A stretch of 59,231 bases of DNA from Pseudomonadota bacterium. GTDB lineage: Bacteria; Pseudomonadota; Gammaproteobacteria; Steroidobacterales; Steroidobacteraceae. Where the stretch lies: assembly GCA_023417315.1 (NCBI GenBank), contig JAEZFW010000018.1:1-59231 (forward strand), given 5' to 3'. The translations under genes were made by a program, and so were the position numbers. Shown here piece after piece: positions 14,807 through 24,342 of this stretch; within the stretch, counting starts at the first letter, position 1; every line of letters begins with the position of its first letter. The notes below the pieces were generated by a model, which saw nothing but the letters and a program-made list of their open reading frames with translations, made no database searches and was not told the origin of the DNA.

Positions 14807-16393
14807 ATGAAGTGGTGGCGCGTTGCAGCGGCGATCACGAGCTTAGGATGGCTCGCAGCATGTGGCGGAGGGGGAGGCGGCGGCGGTGGTCTGACACCAC
14901 CACCGAGCGGCGGAAGTGGCTACACACCGGGCGTATTCCAACCCTCGTCGACCTTCGCGAATCAATGCGTGCAGCCACGCAGTGGAACCAACCCTGCGAC
15001 CGGCGTTGCGTATCCGGATCGCAGTGGCACGCGCACGGACGAAAACAACTTCCTACGTTCTTGGACGAACGAGCTTTATCTCTGGTACCGCGAGGTGCCC
15101 GATCTGAATCCGGCGAACTACGAGACGTTGGATTATTTCGATCTGCTGAAGACCTCGGCCGTTACCGCGTCGGGACTTCCTAAGGATCGATTTCATTTCA
15201 CCTACGATTCGTTCGACTGGTACCAGTTATCGCAGTCGGGCGTAAGTCTCGGGTACGGCGCGCAGTGGATCATCTTGGCCGCCACACCGCCGCGACGAAT
15301 CGTCGTCGCTTTCACTGAACCGAACTCGCCAGCATCGAACGCGGGCTTGCAACGAGGCGATGAAGTCGTCGCGGTCGATGGCATCGATGCCGTGAACAAC
15401 AACACGGACGCGGGTGTCGATGTGTTGAATGCGGGCCTGTTCCCCTCGAATAACCAATCGCATTCGTTCCGCATACGTCGCATCTCGGGTGCCGAAGTGA
15501 CGGTGAACATGACGCCCACCGAAGTGACGAGCGATCCCGTGCAGAACGTCACGGTGCTCAATCCCGACACCGATCGCGTCGGCTACATGGTCTTCAACGA
15601 TCACATCGCCACTGCGGAGCCGGAGTTGATCAACGCGATCGAAACGCTGCGCGCGGCCAACGTGACGGATCTCGTGCTCGACATTCGCTACAACGGGGGT
15701 GGCTATCTCGATATCGCCGCGCAGCTCGCATACATGATCGCAGGTTCAACCCGCACAAACGGGCAAGCGTTCGAGCGTATCGAGTTCAATGACAAGCACA
15801 CGACGACGAATCCCGTCACAGGTCGGCCTCTGTCGCCGACACCTTTTCACAGGACCACGCTTGGCATAGGCAACGTCACGCCAGGCGCCGCATTGCCCAC
15901 GCTCAACTTGAATCGCGTCTACATGATCACGAGCGCGAACACCTGCTCGGCGAGCGAGGCGATCTTGAACGGCTTGCGAGGAGTCGGCGTCGAGGTGTAC
16001 CAGATCGGAACGCGTACTTGCGGCAAGCCTTACGGCTTCTACGCCTGGGACAATTGCGGCACGACGTACTTCTCGATCCAGTTCCAAGGCAAGAACGCGC
16101 AAGACTTTGGCGACTATGGCGATGGATTCAAACCGAGCAACGATACGAGTGCGGGTGGCGCAGCCGTACCCGGTTGCCAGGTGGCCGATGACTTCTCGCG
16201 CGCGCTCGGCGATGTCACCGAGGCGCGCCTCGCGGCCGCGCTCGGGTTTCGAGCGAGCGGCAACTTGCAATGCCCTGCACCGTCGGGATTCGCGCCGGAC
16301 GCACGGTTGAAAGGGGGCGAGGGGACTGCGCCCTCCGATGGTGTCATGATTCGCAACCCATTCCGCGAGAATCGCATCCTGCGAGACATGTAA
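14807..16393 (+). CDS. S41-family (C-terminal processing-type) serine protease lipoprotein with PDZ domain
   Basis: 528 residues. Signal peptide with lipobox LAAC, then a poly-Gly run and a Pro/Gly/Ser linker. A PDZ domain follows (about 150-235; SPASNAGLQRGDEVVAVDG), then the S41 tail-protease domain: VLDIRYNGGGYLD, the nucleophile Ser in NTCSASEAI, and a Lys in GKPYGF. Predicted to be membrane-anchored and active in the envelope. ATG 14807 is chosen over 14801 because GGAG (14795-14798) is then at a proper distance. The following lipoprotein gene starts 2 bp after its stop, so they form a two-gene unit. Confidence 0.85.
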   Translation: MKWWRVAAAITSLGWLAACGGGGGGGGGLTPPPSGGSGYTPGVFQPSSTFANQCVQPRSGTNPATGVAYPDRSGTRTDENNFLRSWTNELYLWYREVPDLNPANYETLDYFDLLKTSAVTASGLPKDRFHFTYDSFDWYQLSQSGVSLGYGAQWIILAATPPRRIVVAFTEPNSPASNAGLQRGDEVVAVDGIDAVNNNTDAGVDVLNAGLFPSNNQSHSFRIRRISGAEVTVNMTPTEVTSDPVQNVTVLNPDTDRVGYMVFNDHIATAEPELINAIETLRAANVTDLVLDIRYNGGGYLDIAAQLAYMIAGSTRTNGQAFERIEFNDKHTTTNPVTGRPLSPTPFHRTTLGIGNVTPGAALPTLNLNRVYMITSANTCSASEAILNGLRGVGVEVYQIGTRTCGKPYGFYAWDNCGTTYFSIQFQGKNAQDFGDYGDGFKPSNDTSAGGAAVPGCQVADDFSRALGDVTEARLAAALGFRASGNLQCPAPSGFAPDARLKGGEGTAPSDGVMIRNPFRENRILRDM

Positions 16394-16395
16394 CC

Positions 16396-16779
16396 ATGCG
16401 CGCGCTGCTGCCATCGGCTTGCCTCGTCGCGTGTCTCAGCGCGTGTGCGTCGATGGCGCAGCAAGATGTTGCCGCGGTCATCGTCGAGCCGAGCTCCGAG
16501 AGTCGCGTCGAGATCCTGCGTATCGTGAGCACGGCGCTGAACGGCGCGAACATCACGATCGCAGCCGACGCGCTCACGCGCGAGAGCATGCTCATCGTCG
16601 AGCGCAGGGTGCCACGCGATCCGCAAGGCCGACGTCTCTCGGGCCGCGACTACGAAAGACCGGAGCAATTCCGGCTCGTGAAGAGCGGCTCGGACTGCGC
16701 GTTGATCCATGTACGAACGAACGAGCGCTACGAGCTGAAAGAGGTGAAGTGCGTTGCAGAAGAAGGGGATAGGGGATAG
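16396..16779 (+). CDS. Small lipoprotein of unknown function
   Basis: 127 residues with a lipoprotein signal (MRALLPSACLVACLSAC; lipobox LSAC). The mature part has no domain I recognise: a predicted alpha/beta stretch SRVEILRIVSTALNG and a Cys pair (SDCALIH, VKCVAEE) that may form a disulfide. It begins 2 bp after the S41 protease stop, so the two are probably co-expressed and may act together in the envelope. Its last six residues (EEGDRG) and its TAG stop are encoded by the left arm of repeat array D, which suggests that the original C-terminus was altered by the repeat. Confidence 0.75.
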   Translation: MRALLPSACLVACLSACASMAQQDVAAVIVEPSSESRVEILRIVSTALNGANITIAADALTRESMLIVERRVPRDPQGRRLSGRDYERPEQFRLVKSGSDCALIHVRTNERYELKEVKCVAEEGDRG

Positions 16780-16842
16780 CGGATAGTCAGATGGCAGAAG
16801 AGGGGCTCTGTGTCTGACTATCCCCTATCCCCTATCCCCTTC
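16762..16842. repeat. Array D: GGGGATA heptamer inverted repeat, nearly perfect 30-bp stem
   Basis: The left arm 16762-16791 and right arm 16813-16842 are each 30 nt and are reverse complements at 29 of 30 positions. The arms are three to four 7-bp units (GGGGATA with one GCGGATA variant) closed on the loop side by GTCAGA/TCTGAC. The spacer is 21 nt and contains GGGCTCTGTG. It lies between convergent genes and overlaps the end of the plus-strand one. The hairpin could terminate transcription from both sides. Confidence 0.9.
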
Positions 16843-16846
16843 TCTC

Positions 16847-17662
16847 CTAATGAAGCATGGCATACACCACCACGTTCGTGCCGACCATATAGGATTTCGT
16901 CGAGAACGTTTCGAAGTACCACTCGCCGTAGGCTTCGCGCTCCCACCCGTCGCCGACATCTGTGTTGTGAGTGGCGAGCACCATGATGCGTCCACTGTCA
17001 TCGAGCCACGCGCGCATCTGCGCCTCTTCCATCGAGCCAGTCGGCAGCTTGTGAGCGCCGGGCGGCTCGGCCGTGCTGCCGACCGGACTTGCAAACGGCA
17101 GAGCCGGAATCTGCGGCACGGTCTCTAGGTCGAATACGGCATCGAACACCGGATTGCTGGTCGGCAAGACCTGCCACTCTCGATCGGGCAACACCTGCCG
17201 CATCACTCGAGCGAATTGCTGCCACTCCGCATCGCCCCAGAAGTCATCGACCCACACGAACCCGCCATTCAATAGGTACTGGCGCAACGCTGCGCGCTCC
17301 TCGCGCGTCAGCACCATGTATCCGACATCGGACATATAGAGCATTGGAAAATCGCCGAGGTCGACCGCAGTCAGCAAGCGACTGTAAGCGCGCTCGCTCA
17401 CAGCGATACGAGTAAGCTGCGCAAGCCGACGCGCGAAGTTGTCATCCCCTTCCGGGAAGTCGGTTTCCCAGCGCGCCCAGAGGCGACCGTCGTACGCGTA
17501 GTACGCTTCACCCATGCCGCCTTCACTGTCATAGATCGCGCGCACGAAGTTGAGCTTCGCGAGATCCGCTGGCTGGCCGGTGCGGCCGCCGTCGCCGGTG
17601 ATGAGATTAGAGGACCCCGCGCTGAGCGCTGCGATCACGACGGCAATGGCGGTCTTGATCAC
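16847..17662 (-). CDS. DUF4159 domain-containing protein (MoxR/Bat operon)
   Basis: 271 residues with an N-terminal signal/anchor helix (MIKTAIAVVIAALSAG). The body is a DUF4159 domain with a class-I glutamine-amidotransferase-like flavodoxin fold: FPMLYMSDVGYMVLTREERAALRQYLLNGG region, then GFVWVDDFWGD, and the C-terminal HNTDVGDGWERE. Predicted periplasmic or membrane-attached, no catalytic Cys evident. It is the last gene of the leftward operon, 83 bp after the DUF4175 gene. In other bacteria DUF4159 genes are regularly found beside BatA and MoxR genes. The molecular role is unknown. Confidence 0.85.
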   Translation of the reverse strand: MIKTAIAVVIAALSAGSSNLITGDGGRTGQPADLAKLNFVRAIYDSEGGMGEAYYAYDGRLWARWETDFPEGDDNFARRLAQLTRIAVSERAYSRLLTAVDLGDFPMLYMSDVGYMVLTREERAALRQYLLNGGFVWVDDFWGDAEWQQFARVMRQVLPDREWQVLPTSNPVFDAVFDLETVPQIPALPFASPVGSTAEPPGAHKLPTGSMEEAQMRAWLDDSGRIMVLATHNTDVGDGWEREAYGEWYFETFSTKSYMVGTNVVVYAMLH

Positions 17663-17745
17663 AGGGCACCGTTACTGCGAGCGAGCGGTGCAGATGCGAC
17701 ACGCTGAGCGCGCTTGCGCAGTGCCTACTTTTCCGTGGTGCACGA

Positions 17746-20700
17746 TCAGCTCCCGCCTAAGCGTCGATAGTACTCCGCGACGGTTTCGCGATACTGCGGC
17801 GAATCTCCAACCGGCACCGACGTGCGCGCAGGCTCCGCGCGGCGCGCGTTTGCCACCGCCGCGAGTGCTGCCAGCTCGATCTGTGAAACGGCGCTCTTCA
17901 TCGCAGCCGCTTCAGCGGCGAGCGGATCGCCTGCGAGCTGACGCAACTCGCGCGCCATTTCGCGCAACGTCGCAAGCTCCGCGGCCGTGAGCTCGCGATT
18001 GGCTGCGCGCTCGCGGATGCGACGCGCGCGATCCGCAATCGAATCGGATTGACGCGCAAGCGAGTCGCGGCCCTCCGCTGTTCCTTCCGCCGTTCGAGCG
18101 CCCGGCAGCACCGGATCCCAGTCGGACAAGGAACGATCCGACATGCGTACACCGCCGACCGATGAGGGCTGACCGCTCCTGGTTTGCCGCTCACCTGCCT
18201 GTCCACCCTGCTGCTCAGCGGAGTCCGACTGCGACTGCGATTCGGATTGCGAGGCGCCGTTTGCTGCCGCTTGCATGCGCTCGTTGCGTTCGACACGCCG
18301 ACGCAGCTCCGCGACTTCGGCCAGCAAGCGCTCGCTCGCGGGCTCGCTCTGGGGCGATTGCGTACCCTCTTTGCCGGCGCGTGCCGCAGCTTCACGCAAG
18401 TCTTTCTCGAGATTCTGCAGCGCCTCGGTGATGATGCCTTCGCGGGCGGCCGCATCGCGCGCACGCCCGTAGTAGATCTCGGCAGCGCTACGCCGCATGC
18501 GGTACATGAGATCGGAAGCTTCGATATCGTTCACGATCTCCGCAAGCTGCTGCTTCGCCTCTTTGTCCGAGCCGCGATGACCATGAACGCTGTCGCGCAG
18601 GTCCTTCTGAAGCTCACCTAGGTTCTGTGCAAGCTCCTGTTTGTTCTCGACGAGCGCCTGCGCTCGCTGATCGTCGATCGCGCTGCGACGCGCACCGGAT
18701 GAACCGCCTTGCGGTGAGTCGCGCAGCGCTTCGTAGAGATCGGATTCGATCTGCTGCTGATCGCGCGCGAGATCGCCCGCGCGATTGGCGAGTTGCTCGA
18801 GCGCCTTGTCCAGGCCATCCGCAGACGGCTGATCGAGTTTCTTCACGGCCTCACGCAGCTTGCGGCTTGCTTCGCGGGCGGCATTGGCTTGCTGCTCAGC
18901 CGATTGCCGCTCGTCCGAATTCGCCGCCTGCATTTCCGAGAGCGCTTGATCAACCGATTCGAGCGCATCCTGCTGCGAATTGCGCTCGGCAGATCGCTGT
19001 TGAGGCGAACCTTGCGACCCTGAACTACCAGATTGGCTTTGTGAGGAGCTTTGCGATGAGCTCTGATTCGAAGCCTGCTGCTCCTGCCCCTGTTGCTGTT
19101 GTTGCTGTTGTTGCTGCTGTTGCGCCTGTTGTCGAGAGTCGCGCTGTTGATTGAGTGCGGCAAGCCGACGACGCAGATCCTCTGCTTCGCGACGCAACTG
19201 CTCCTGACGCCAGCGCTGTTCGGCCGTGAGCTGATTATTGCGATTTGCCTCCTGAGCGAGCTCTTCTTGACGTTCGGCGAGCTCCTTGAGCTTGCGCAAG
19301 GCCTCTTCCATTTCCTTGTTCGTGCTGGACTCCGCGAGCTGCGATTCGCTTTCGTACTGGCTCTTCTCGACGTCCATTTCGAGCTCGAACATCTCGCCGA
19401 AGTCACGCGCCGCCTGCGAGCCCTGACCGCCCCCTTCGCTCTGCATGGACACTTGCACTTCTCGGAACGCCGCCTCGGCACGTAAGAGTTGCTGCAACGC
19501 TTGCTGCTCGCTCGGCACGGCGCGATCTAGCTCGAACGCGGATAGATGACGTGCCGCCGGGTCCATCGCGAACGCCGCGCGCTCGAGGCTCTCGACGAAG
19601 CTCTTGATGCGCACGTCCGACTCGACTTGCGCGCGAGCGCGTGTGCGGGTGGCAAGCGTTCGCGCCTGCTGCGCGAGTGTCGCCTGCATGTCGGAGAGCA
19701 TCTTCGCGTTGTCTTCGAGTTGCTTGCGCGATTGTCTATTGCTGGCATCAGATCGCTGCAGATTCCAGGTGGCGAGCAAGATCTCGCGCTGTCGCTCCGA
19801 GATCGCGCCCTGTTCATCCGCCATGCCGCCGCCACCGCCGGCGTTCTGCTGCAGGAAGCGTCTTTCGAACGGCTGCACCTGCACCATGAATAGATCGGTC
19901 TGCACCGTTCTCTTGTGGTCCTTGGCGACCGCGTAGTACGAAATCAGGTCGCCAGGCGCGAGCAGCGTGGAGCCACTCGTTTTCTGCTCTTGTTGCCCGA
20001 GCTTCTCCAGCTCGAGGAGCGTGTGTTGACGCGTTTCTTTGACGCTTCGGTCGAGCGGCACCGAGCGCCACTCTCCGCCATTGACGGAATATTTCAGCTC
20101 TACGCTCTGCAGCCGGAAGTCGTCTTGCGCACGCACTCGAATCGGCACTTCTTCGATGTTCGTCGCGCGCCAGTCGCGTCCTGGACGCTCGATCTGTACG
20201 ACCGGCTTTTCGTCCGGGACGATCTCGATCGTGTATTCATCGCTCAGCGCGACCTGCTCGCCCGCGACGCTCGCCGCGATGTGATACGCACCCGGCTTCT
20301 GCACGGCCAAGATTCCCGCGTTGCGATCGCCGCTCGGGATGAGCTCCTGCAGATCGCCGTCGTGAATGAGCACTGGATTGTCGAGCGGTGCGTCGCTGGC
20401 GATCTCGACGGTGACCTTCGTGCCGGCGACCGCACGAATGTCGCGCGATTCTTCGTCTACTTCCGTGTCGAGACCGGTCCAATCCGGATAGTCGTATATG
20501 AGCCTGACGTGCTCGATCCGCGGGAGATCCGCGAGCGTCACTTGATGCTCACCGCTCCGGGTGCCGTCGGCATCGACGTAGTACTTGAATGGGCTGCGCA
20601 ACGCGAACAGCTTGAACTCGAACCCGCCCTCATCGCCACGTTGCATCGGAGCGCGTTCCCAGTCGCTCTGATCTGCGAAGCGCACGAACACCGTCGCATT

Positions 20701-21348
20701 CTCAGGATCGAACCCTTCGACTGATGCGCGAATTGCAAGATCGCTGTTGCGCCGGATCGTCACATCCCCTGGTTTCACGGAAATTTTGCGGACGGGCACC
20801 ACCTCGCGCGGCAATTCGGCGCCGAGCAGGAAGTGACGACTCGTAAAGCTCCAATGTCCGGGACCGACTGCGAGCAACGCGATCAGCGCGCACAACGCCC
20901 CGGCTGCGATTGCAGCGCCGACGCGGATGCGAGCCGGCGGCACGAGCTCATCAACTGGCGTACGACTTGCAATGTGAGTCGCGTCCTCGGCCAACAGCTC
21001 GATGAGCGGTGAGGATTCGCCGCGGCGTGCATCGAGGTACGTGGCAACGCGCCCATGCTGATCGGGCAGCGTACGCTCGAAGATGTGCGCGCCATCGTTC
21101 CTGCGCAGCGCGCGCAGCGGCACGAGCACACACGCGATGGCAATGAGCGCGAGGGTGAGACCCAACAGCACACGCCCGGCGATCACGAGCGCGTTTGCAA
21201 ATCCGCTCTGCTGCAGCCACCACGAGAATCCGACCACGATCGCAAGAACGGCGAGCGCGCCCATAAGCGCGCCGCGCACATATATACGTGCGCGCAAGCG
21301 ACCGCGCAGTGCGTCGAGGTACGCATCCAGTCGCGCGACGGCTGTCAT
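17746..21348 (-). CDS. DUF4175 family giant membrane-anchored coiled-coil protein
   Basis: 1200 residues. Two membrane segments near the N-terminus (about 26-50 and 55-80) and a third near 150-170, then beta-rich Ig-like stretches (PGDVTIRRNSDLAIRA; ISYYAVAKDHKRTVQTDLFMVQVQP). From about 520 to 1150 the protein is mostly charged coiled coil with Gln-, Glu-, Arg- and Ser-rich runs, including a glutamine run near 750. This matches DUF4175, known from alphaproteobacterial and other Bat-type clusters. Probably an inner-membrane protein with a long periplasmic rod. It overlaps the BatA gene by 4 bp. Function unknown. Confidence 0.85.
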   Translation of the reverse strand: MTAVARLDAYLDALRGRLRARIYVRGALMGALAVLAIVVGFSWWLQQSGFANALVIAGRVLLGLTLALIAIACVLVPLRALRRNDGAHIFERTLPDQHGRVATYLDARRGESSPLIELLAEDATHIASRTPVDELVPPARIRVGAAIAAGALCALIALLAVGPGHWSFTSRHFLLGAELPREVVPVRKISVKPGDVTIRRNSDLAIRASVEGFDPENATVFVRFADQSDWERAPMQRGDEGGFEFKLFALRSPFKYYVDADGTRSGEHQVTLADLPRIEHVRLIYDYPDWTGLDTEVDEESRDIRAVAGTKVTVEIASDAPLDNPVLIHDGDLQELIPSGDRNAGILAVQKPGAYHIAASVAGEQVALSDEYTIEIVPDEKPVVQIERPGRDWRATNIEEVPIRVRAQDDFRLQSVELKYSVNGGEWRSVPLDRSVKETRQHTLLELEKLGQQEQKTSGSTLLAPGDLISYYAVAKDHKRTVQTDLFMVQVQPFERRFLQQNAGGGGGMADEQGAISERQREILLATWNLQRSDASNRQSRKQLEDNAKMLSDMQATLAQQARTLATRTRARAQVESDVRIKSFVESLERAAFAMDPAARHLSAFELDRAVPSEQQALQQLLRAEAAFREVQVSMQSEGGGQGSQAARDFGEMFELEMDVEKSQYESESQLAESSTNKEMEEALRKLKELAERQEELAQEANRNNQLTAEQRWRQEQLRREAEDLRRRLAALNQQRDSRQQAQQQQQQQQQQQGQEQQASNQSSSQSSSQSQSGSSGSQGSPQQRSAERNSQQDALESVDQALSEMQAANSDERQSAEQQANAAREASRKLREAVKKLDQPSADGLDKALEQLANRAGDLARDQQQIESDLYEALRDSPQGGSSGARRSAIDDQRAQALVENKQELAQNLGELQKDLRDSVHGHRGSDKEAKQQLAEIVNDIEASDLMYRMRRSAAEIYYGRARDAAAREGIITEALQNLEKDLREAAARAGKEGTQSPQSEPASERLLAEVAELRRRVERNERMQAAANGASQSESQSQSDSAEQQGGQAGERQTRSGQPSSVGGVRMSDRSLSDWDPVLPGARTAEGTAEGRDSLARQSDSIADRARRIRERAANRELTAAELATLREMARELRQLAGDPLAAEAAAMKSAVSQIELAALAAVANARRAEPARTSVPVGDSPQYRETVAEYYRRLGGS
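19091..19137 (-). repeat. Poly-glutamine trinucleotide repeat inside the DUF4175 gene
   Basis: A run of CAG/CAA codons (read on the minus strand) encodes a dozen consecutive Gln in the low-complexity centre of the coiled-coil protein. The codons are mixed, which would limit slippage, but length variation between strains is plausible. Confidence 0.7.
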
Positions 21349-23429
21349 TTGGCAACCTCACGTCGAACTGCCAGATATCGATTCGCCATCAGCAACTCCG
21401 CCAGCAGCAGCAAAGCGGCCGCCCACAGCAGCACATGACCGTAAGAGCGCTTCTCGCGCGACTCTTCGCTCGTGGCGACCGGCGTCGCTGCGCGAGCGGG
21501 TCGCTGGCGCAATGCTTGCCATCGCGCCAAGTAATCCGGTCCAAGCTGCGCGAGATCGGACTCGCGACGATCAGTGTTCACGGCAAGCCAGCGGGCGCCA
21601 TTTGCGTGCCGGATCTCGTAGAAACCGATCTCGCTCGGTACGAGTCGCTCCGCGTTGGCTGCAGCTCCTAGCCCCAACACTCGATCGCCGCTCGGATCGA
21701 ATATCTGCCCGCCCGCGCTGCTGGTCAATCCGGTCGTCACGGGGGCTCCGACCATCACACTCGCGACTGAGCTATCTCCCCCGATCAGGTAGCGAGCGGC
21801 CTGCGAGACGAACTGAACGAACACGGGATGAATGGCCAGATCGTTCCATCGGCGATCGATGGGCGCCGTCAGGACCAGGATGCGGCCCGCACCGATGGCC
21901 CGGTCGATGAGCAACGGCGTCCCATCCGCGTGCGCGATCAGAATGCGATCATCCTCTCCCACTTCCACTGGCCGTTGTCGGAAGAATCTGACGCGATGCC
22001 ATTCTGGGGCTTCGCGCAGGATCGGGTGACTGCCATCCACGTCCCCGATCCGAGAAAGCCGCGGGCGCGGCTTTTCGATCTTCCATTGCGCAAACAAGGG
22101 ATGCTCGACTTCATTTCCGGGGCCGAGCGTCGTGAGCATTGCCCCACCTGACCTCACATATTCTTCGACCCGCGCGGCGGTTGCACTCGACAGAGCGAAG
22201 ACATCCGGAACGACGAGCACCGCATAATCTTGAAAGCTCGAACCTTCGAACGCACCTGCTGCCTGGAGAGTCACGTTCACTCGCGGTGCGGAGAGCGCGC
22301 CAATCGCAGCTGCGAAGTAGGCACCTTCCTCGGCATCCGCGTTGCGGGTCAGTAGCAACGCACGGGGATCTGCATGCTCGAGCACGGCGAAATATCGATC
22401 GTCGTCCGCAAGTGCATCGCTCGGCTCGAGTCTGAGCTCGATGCGGTGCGTACCTGCTTCTAGCGGAAGGTTCTCGAACAACGTGTGGACGGTTTGTCTG
22501 TGCAAGTCGCGCGGCGTCAGACCGGCATCGATGGCCGGTACCTCTGCACCTACACGGCCGCCGCCCTCGCCAACGACGTTCGTCTTCGCTTCCGCAGAAG
22601 TTGCTGCAAGCTGCACCGTGCGCCGAGCCTGTTCTTTTCCATCGAGCAGCAATACGACCTCGCGCTGCTGGGCTCGCGTGAATGTGCTCACCACTTGCAC
22701 ATCGAGCGATCGCGTGTCGCCTTCCGCGAGCGCGACATCGCCGATGAACACGTTGTCGCCCGCGCCGCCGACATCGTGCATGAGGAGCTGTGAGCTCGCC
22801 GGGGGCTCCAAATCCGCAAAACGCAACGGAGCGCCGGTGCCCTGAAAATCGGAGATCACATGCAGGAGCACGGGCGGACGCGGCGTCCTCAACCACTGCT
22901 CCGCGCTGCTCATCGCATAACCGAAATCCAGGCGATCTCGCCCTGGCGTGAGTGCCGCGAGGCGCGCACGCAGTGTGCCGGCCTCCCGCGCGGCGAGCGG
23001 CTCCTGCACGATATCCATACGACGTCCACCGGCGCGCACGAGCATCACCTGGTCTTGAGAGCGCAGGCTTTCGAGCACGGAATCAACCGCACGAAGCGCT
23101 TGTTGCCAGCGATCACCATGCTGCATGGAAAGGGACGCATCGAGAACGATCGCATGCAAACGCGCGTTCGCTGCAAGGCTCGCGCCCTCATCTTTGCGCA
23201 GGAGCGGCCCTGCGAACGCAAGCGCCAATGCAACGAGAAGCAGTATGCGCAGCAGCAACAATAACCAGTAGCGAAGCGTGCGCTGAGCGGTTCGCTGTGT
23301 TTCGGCGTGCTCGAGCAGCATCAGCGAGGGAAACGAATGCCGAACCGGATTCGCGCGTGCCACGCGATGCAGCCAGATCGGCACACCGATCGCAAGCAGA
23401 CCCAGCAAGATGTACGGCGCGAGGAACAT
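21345..23429 (-). CDS. BatA-domain membrane protein with VWA and amidotransferase-like domains
   Basis: 694 residues. The N-terminus holds two transmembrane helices (BatA domain; YILLGLLAIGVPIWLHR and the LLLLRILLLVALALAFAGPLL region), followed by a VWA-type domain with an intact MIDAS start (VLDASLSMQHG). A later segment, YAVLVVPDVFALS...YVRSGGAMLTTLGPG, resembles a class-I amidotransferase fold. A C-terminal transmembrane helix follows (residues about 665-688). It overlaps DUF58 by 1 bp and DUF4175 by 4 bp, so translation is tightly coupled. In Bat-type systems such proteins are thought to form an inner-membrane complex with the MoxR ATPase. Confidence 0.85.
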   Translation of the reverse strand: MFLAPYILLGLLAIGVPIWLHRVARANPVRHSFPSLMLLEHAETQRTAQRTLRYWLLLLLRILLLVALALAFAGPLLRKDEGASLAANARLHAIVLDASLSMQHGDRWQQALRAVDSVLESLRSQDQVMLVRAGGRRMDIVQEPLAAREAGTLRARLAALTPGRDRLDFGYAMSSAEQWLRTPRPPVLLHVISDFQGTGAPLRFADLEPPASSQLLMHDVGGAGDNVFIGDVALAEGDTRSLDVQVVSTFTRAQQREVVLLLDGKEQARRTVQLAATSAEAKTNVVGEGGGRVGAEVPAIDAGLTPRDLHRQTVHTLFENLPLEAGTHRIELRLEPSDALADDDRYFAVLEHADPRALLLTRNADAEEGAYFAAAIGALSAPRVNVTLQAAGAFEGSSFQDYAVLVVPDVFALSSATAARVEEYVRSGGAMLTTLGPGNEVEHPLFAQWKIEKPRPRLSRIGDVDGSHPILREAPEWHRVRFFRQRPVEVGEDDRILIAHADGTPLLIDRAIGAGRILVLTAPIDRRWNDLAIHPVFVQFVSQAARYLIGGDSSVASVMVGAPVTTGLTSSAGGQIFDPSGDRVLGLGAAANAERLVPSEIGFYEIRHANGARWLAVNTDRRESDLAQLGPDYLARWQALRQRPARAATPVATSEESREKRSYGHVLLWAAALLLLAELLMANRYLAVRREVAK

Positions 23430-24328
23430 CAGCGCCTGCCTTGCCGGAACACTAGATAGCGGCGCAGCGCGCGATCAAGCGGCTCTTGTGTGGAGATCAG
23501 CACTTGCTCGGCGTGCACGCTGGCTGCGGCGGCGCGAATTGCCGCAAGGTGCGCCTCCATCCGCTTGCCGTACTCCTCCATCAGATATTCCGGCGACACA
23601 TTCATCGTCTGGTGCGTCTCGATGTCCTCGAGCACGACCGCCTCACGCCATTGCGGCTTCAACTCGGACGGATCTAGCAACTGGAACAGCACGATGTCGT
23701 GCCCTCGGTAGGCGAGCGGTGCAACGGCTTTGCTCATCGCCTGCGGATCGCAGTACAGATCCGAGATTACGACGACGAGGCCGCGACGCAGCAGGTGCTC
23801 ACGGAAACGCTGGAAGCAGCCGATCAGGTCCGTGCCGCTGCCGGGCTCGACTGAGTCGATGGCATGAATGATCCCAGCTAGACTTCCAGTGCGACTCGTC
23901 GGCGGGCGATAGTGGCGAACTTGCTCGTCGAACACGATCAACCCGACCGGATCGTGCTGACGCGCAGCAAGGTAGGCGAACGCCGCCGCCAAGTACTTCG
24001 CGTACTGCAGCTTACTGATCTCACCTGAGCGATAGCCCATCGAGGCACTCGCATCGAGCACGATCGTAAGCCTCGTATTCGTCTCGCCCTCGAAGCGGCG
24101 GATGTAGGTGCGCTCCGTGCGCCCGAACACGTTCCAGTCGACGAAGCGCGGATCGTCGCCCTCGACGTAAGCTCGATATTCTTTGAACTCCTGGCTGAAT
24201 CCGTACTGAGGCGAGCGGTGCAGCCCGATCAAGAAGCCTTCCACGGCAGTGCGCGCGATCAACTCCAAGTTCGCGAGCCCCGCAAGCGTCTGCGGGGACA
24301 AGAGCCGCGATGAGGCGCTAGTGGACAT
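23429..24328 (-). CDS. DUF58 domain-containing protein (VWA-like)
   Basis: 299 residues. The DUF58 signature is visible: ARTAVEGFLIGLHRS, EYRAYVEGDDPRFVDWNVFGRT, then the VWA-like core with MIDAS motif VLDASASMGY, and VVVISDLYCD downstream. DUF58 proteins are almost always encoded beside MoxR ATPases and are considered their partners. No transmembrane helix. It begins 14 bp after the MoxR stop and overlaps the BatA start by 1 bp. Confidence 0.9.
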   Translation of the reverse strand: MSTSASSRLLSPQTLAGLANLELIARTAVEGFLIGLHRSPQYGFSQEFKEYRAYVEGDDPRFVDWNVFGRTERTYIRRFEGETNTRLTIVLDASASMGYRSGEISKLQYAKYLAAAFAYLAARQHDPVGLIVFDEQVRHYRPPTSRTGSLAGIIHAIDSVEPGSGTDLIGCFQRFREHLLRRGLVVVISDLYCDPQAMSKAVAPLAYRGHDIVLFQLLDPSELKPQWREAVVLEDIETHQTMNVSPEYLMEEYGKRMEAHLAAIRAAAASVHAEQVLISTQEPLDRALRRYLVFRQGRR

Positions 24329-24342
24329 GGGATGTGCTCGCC

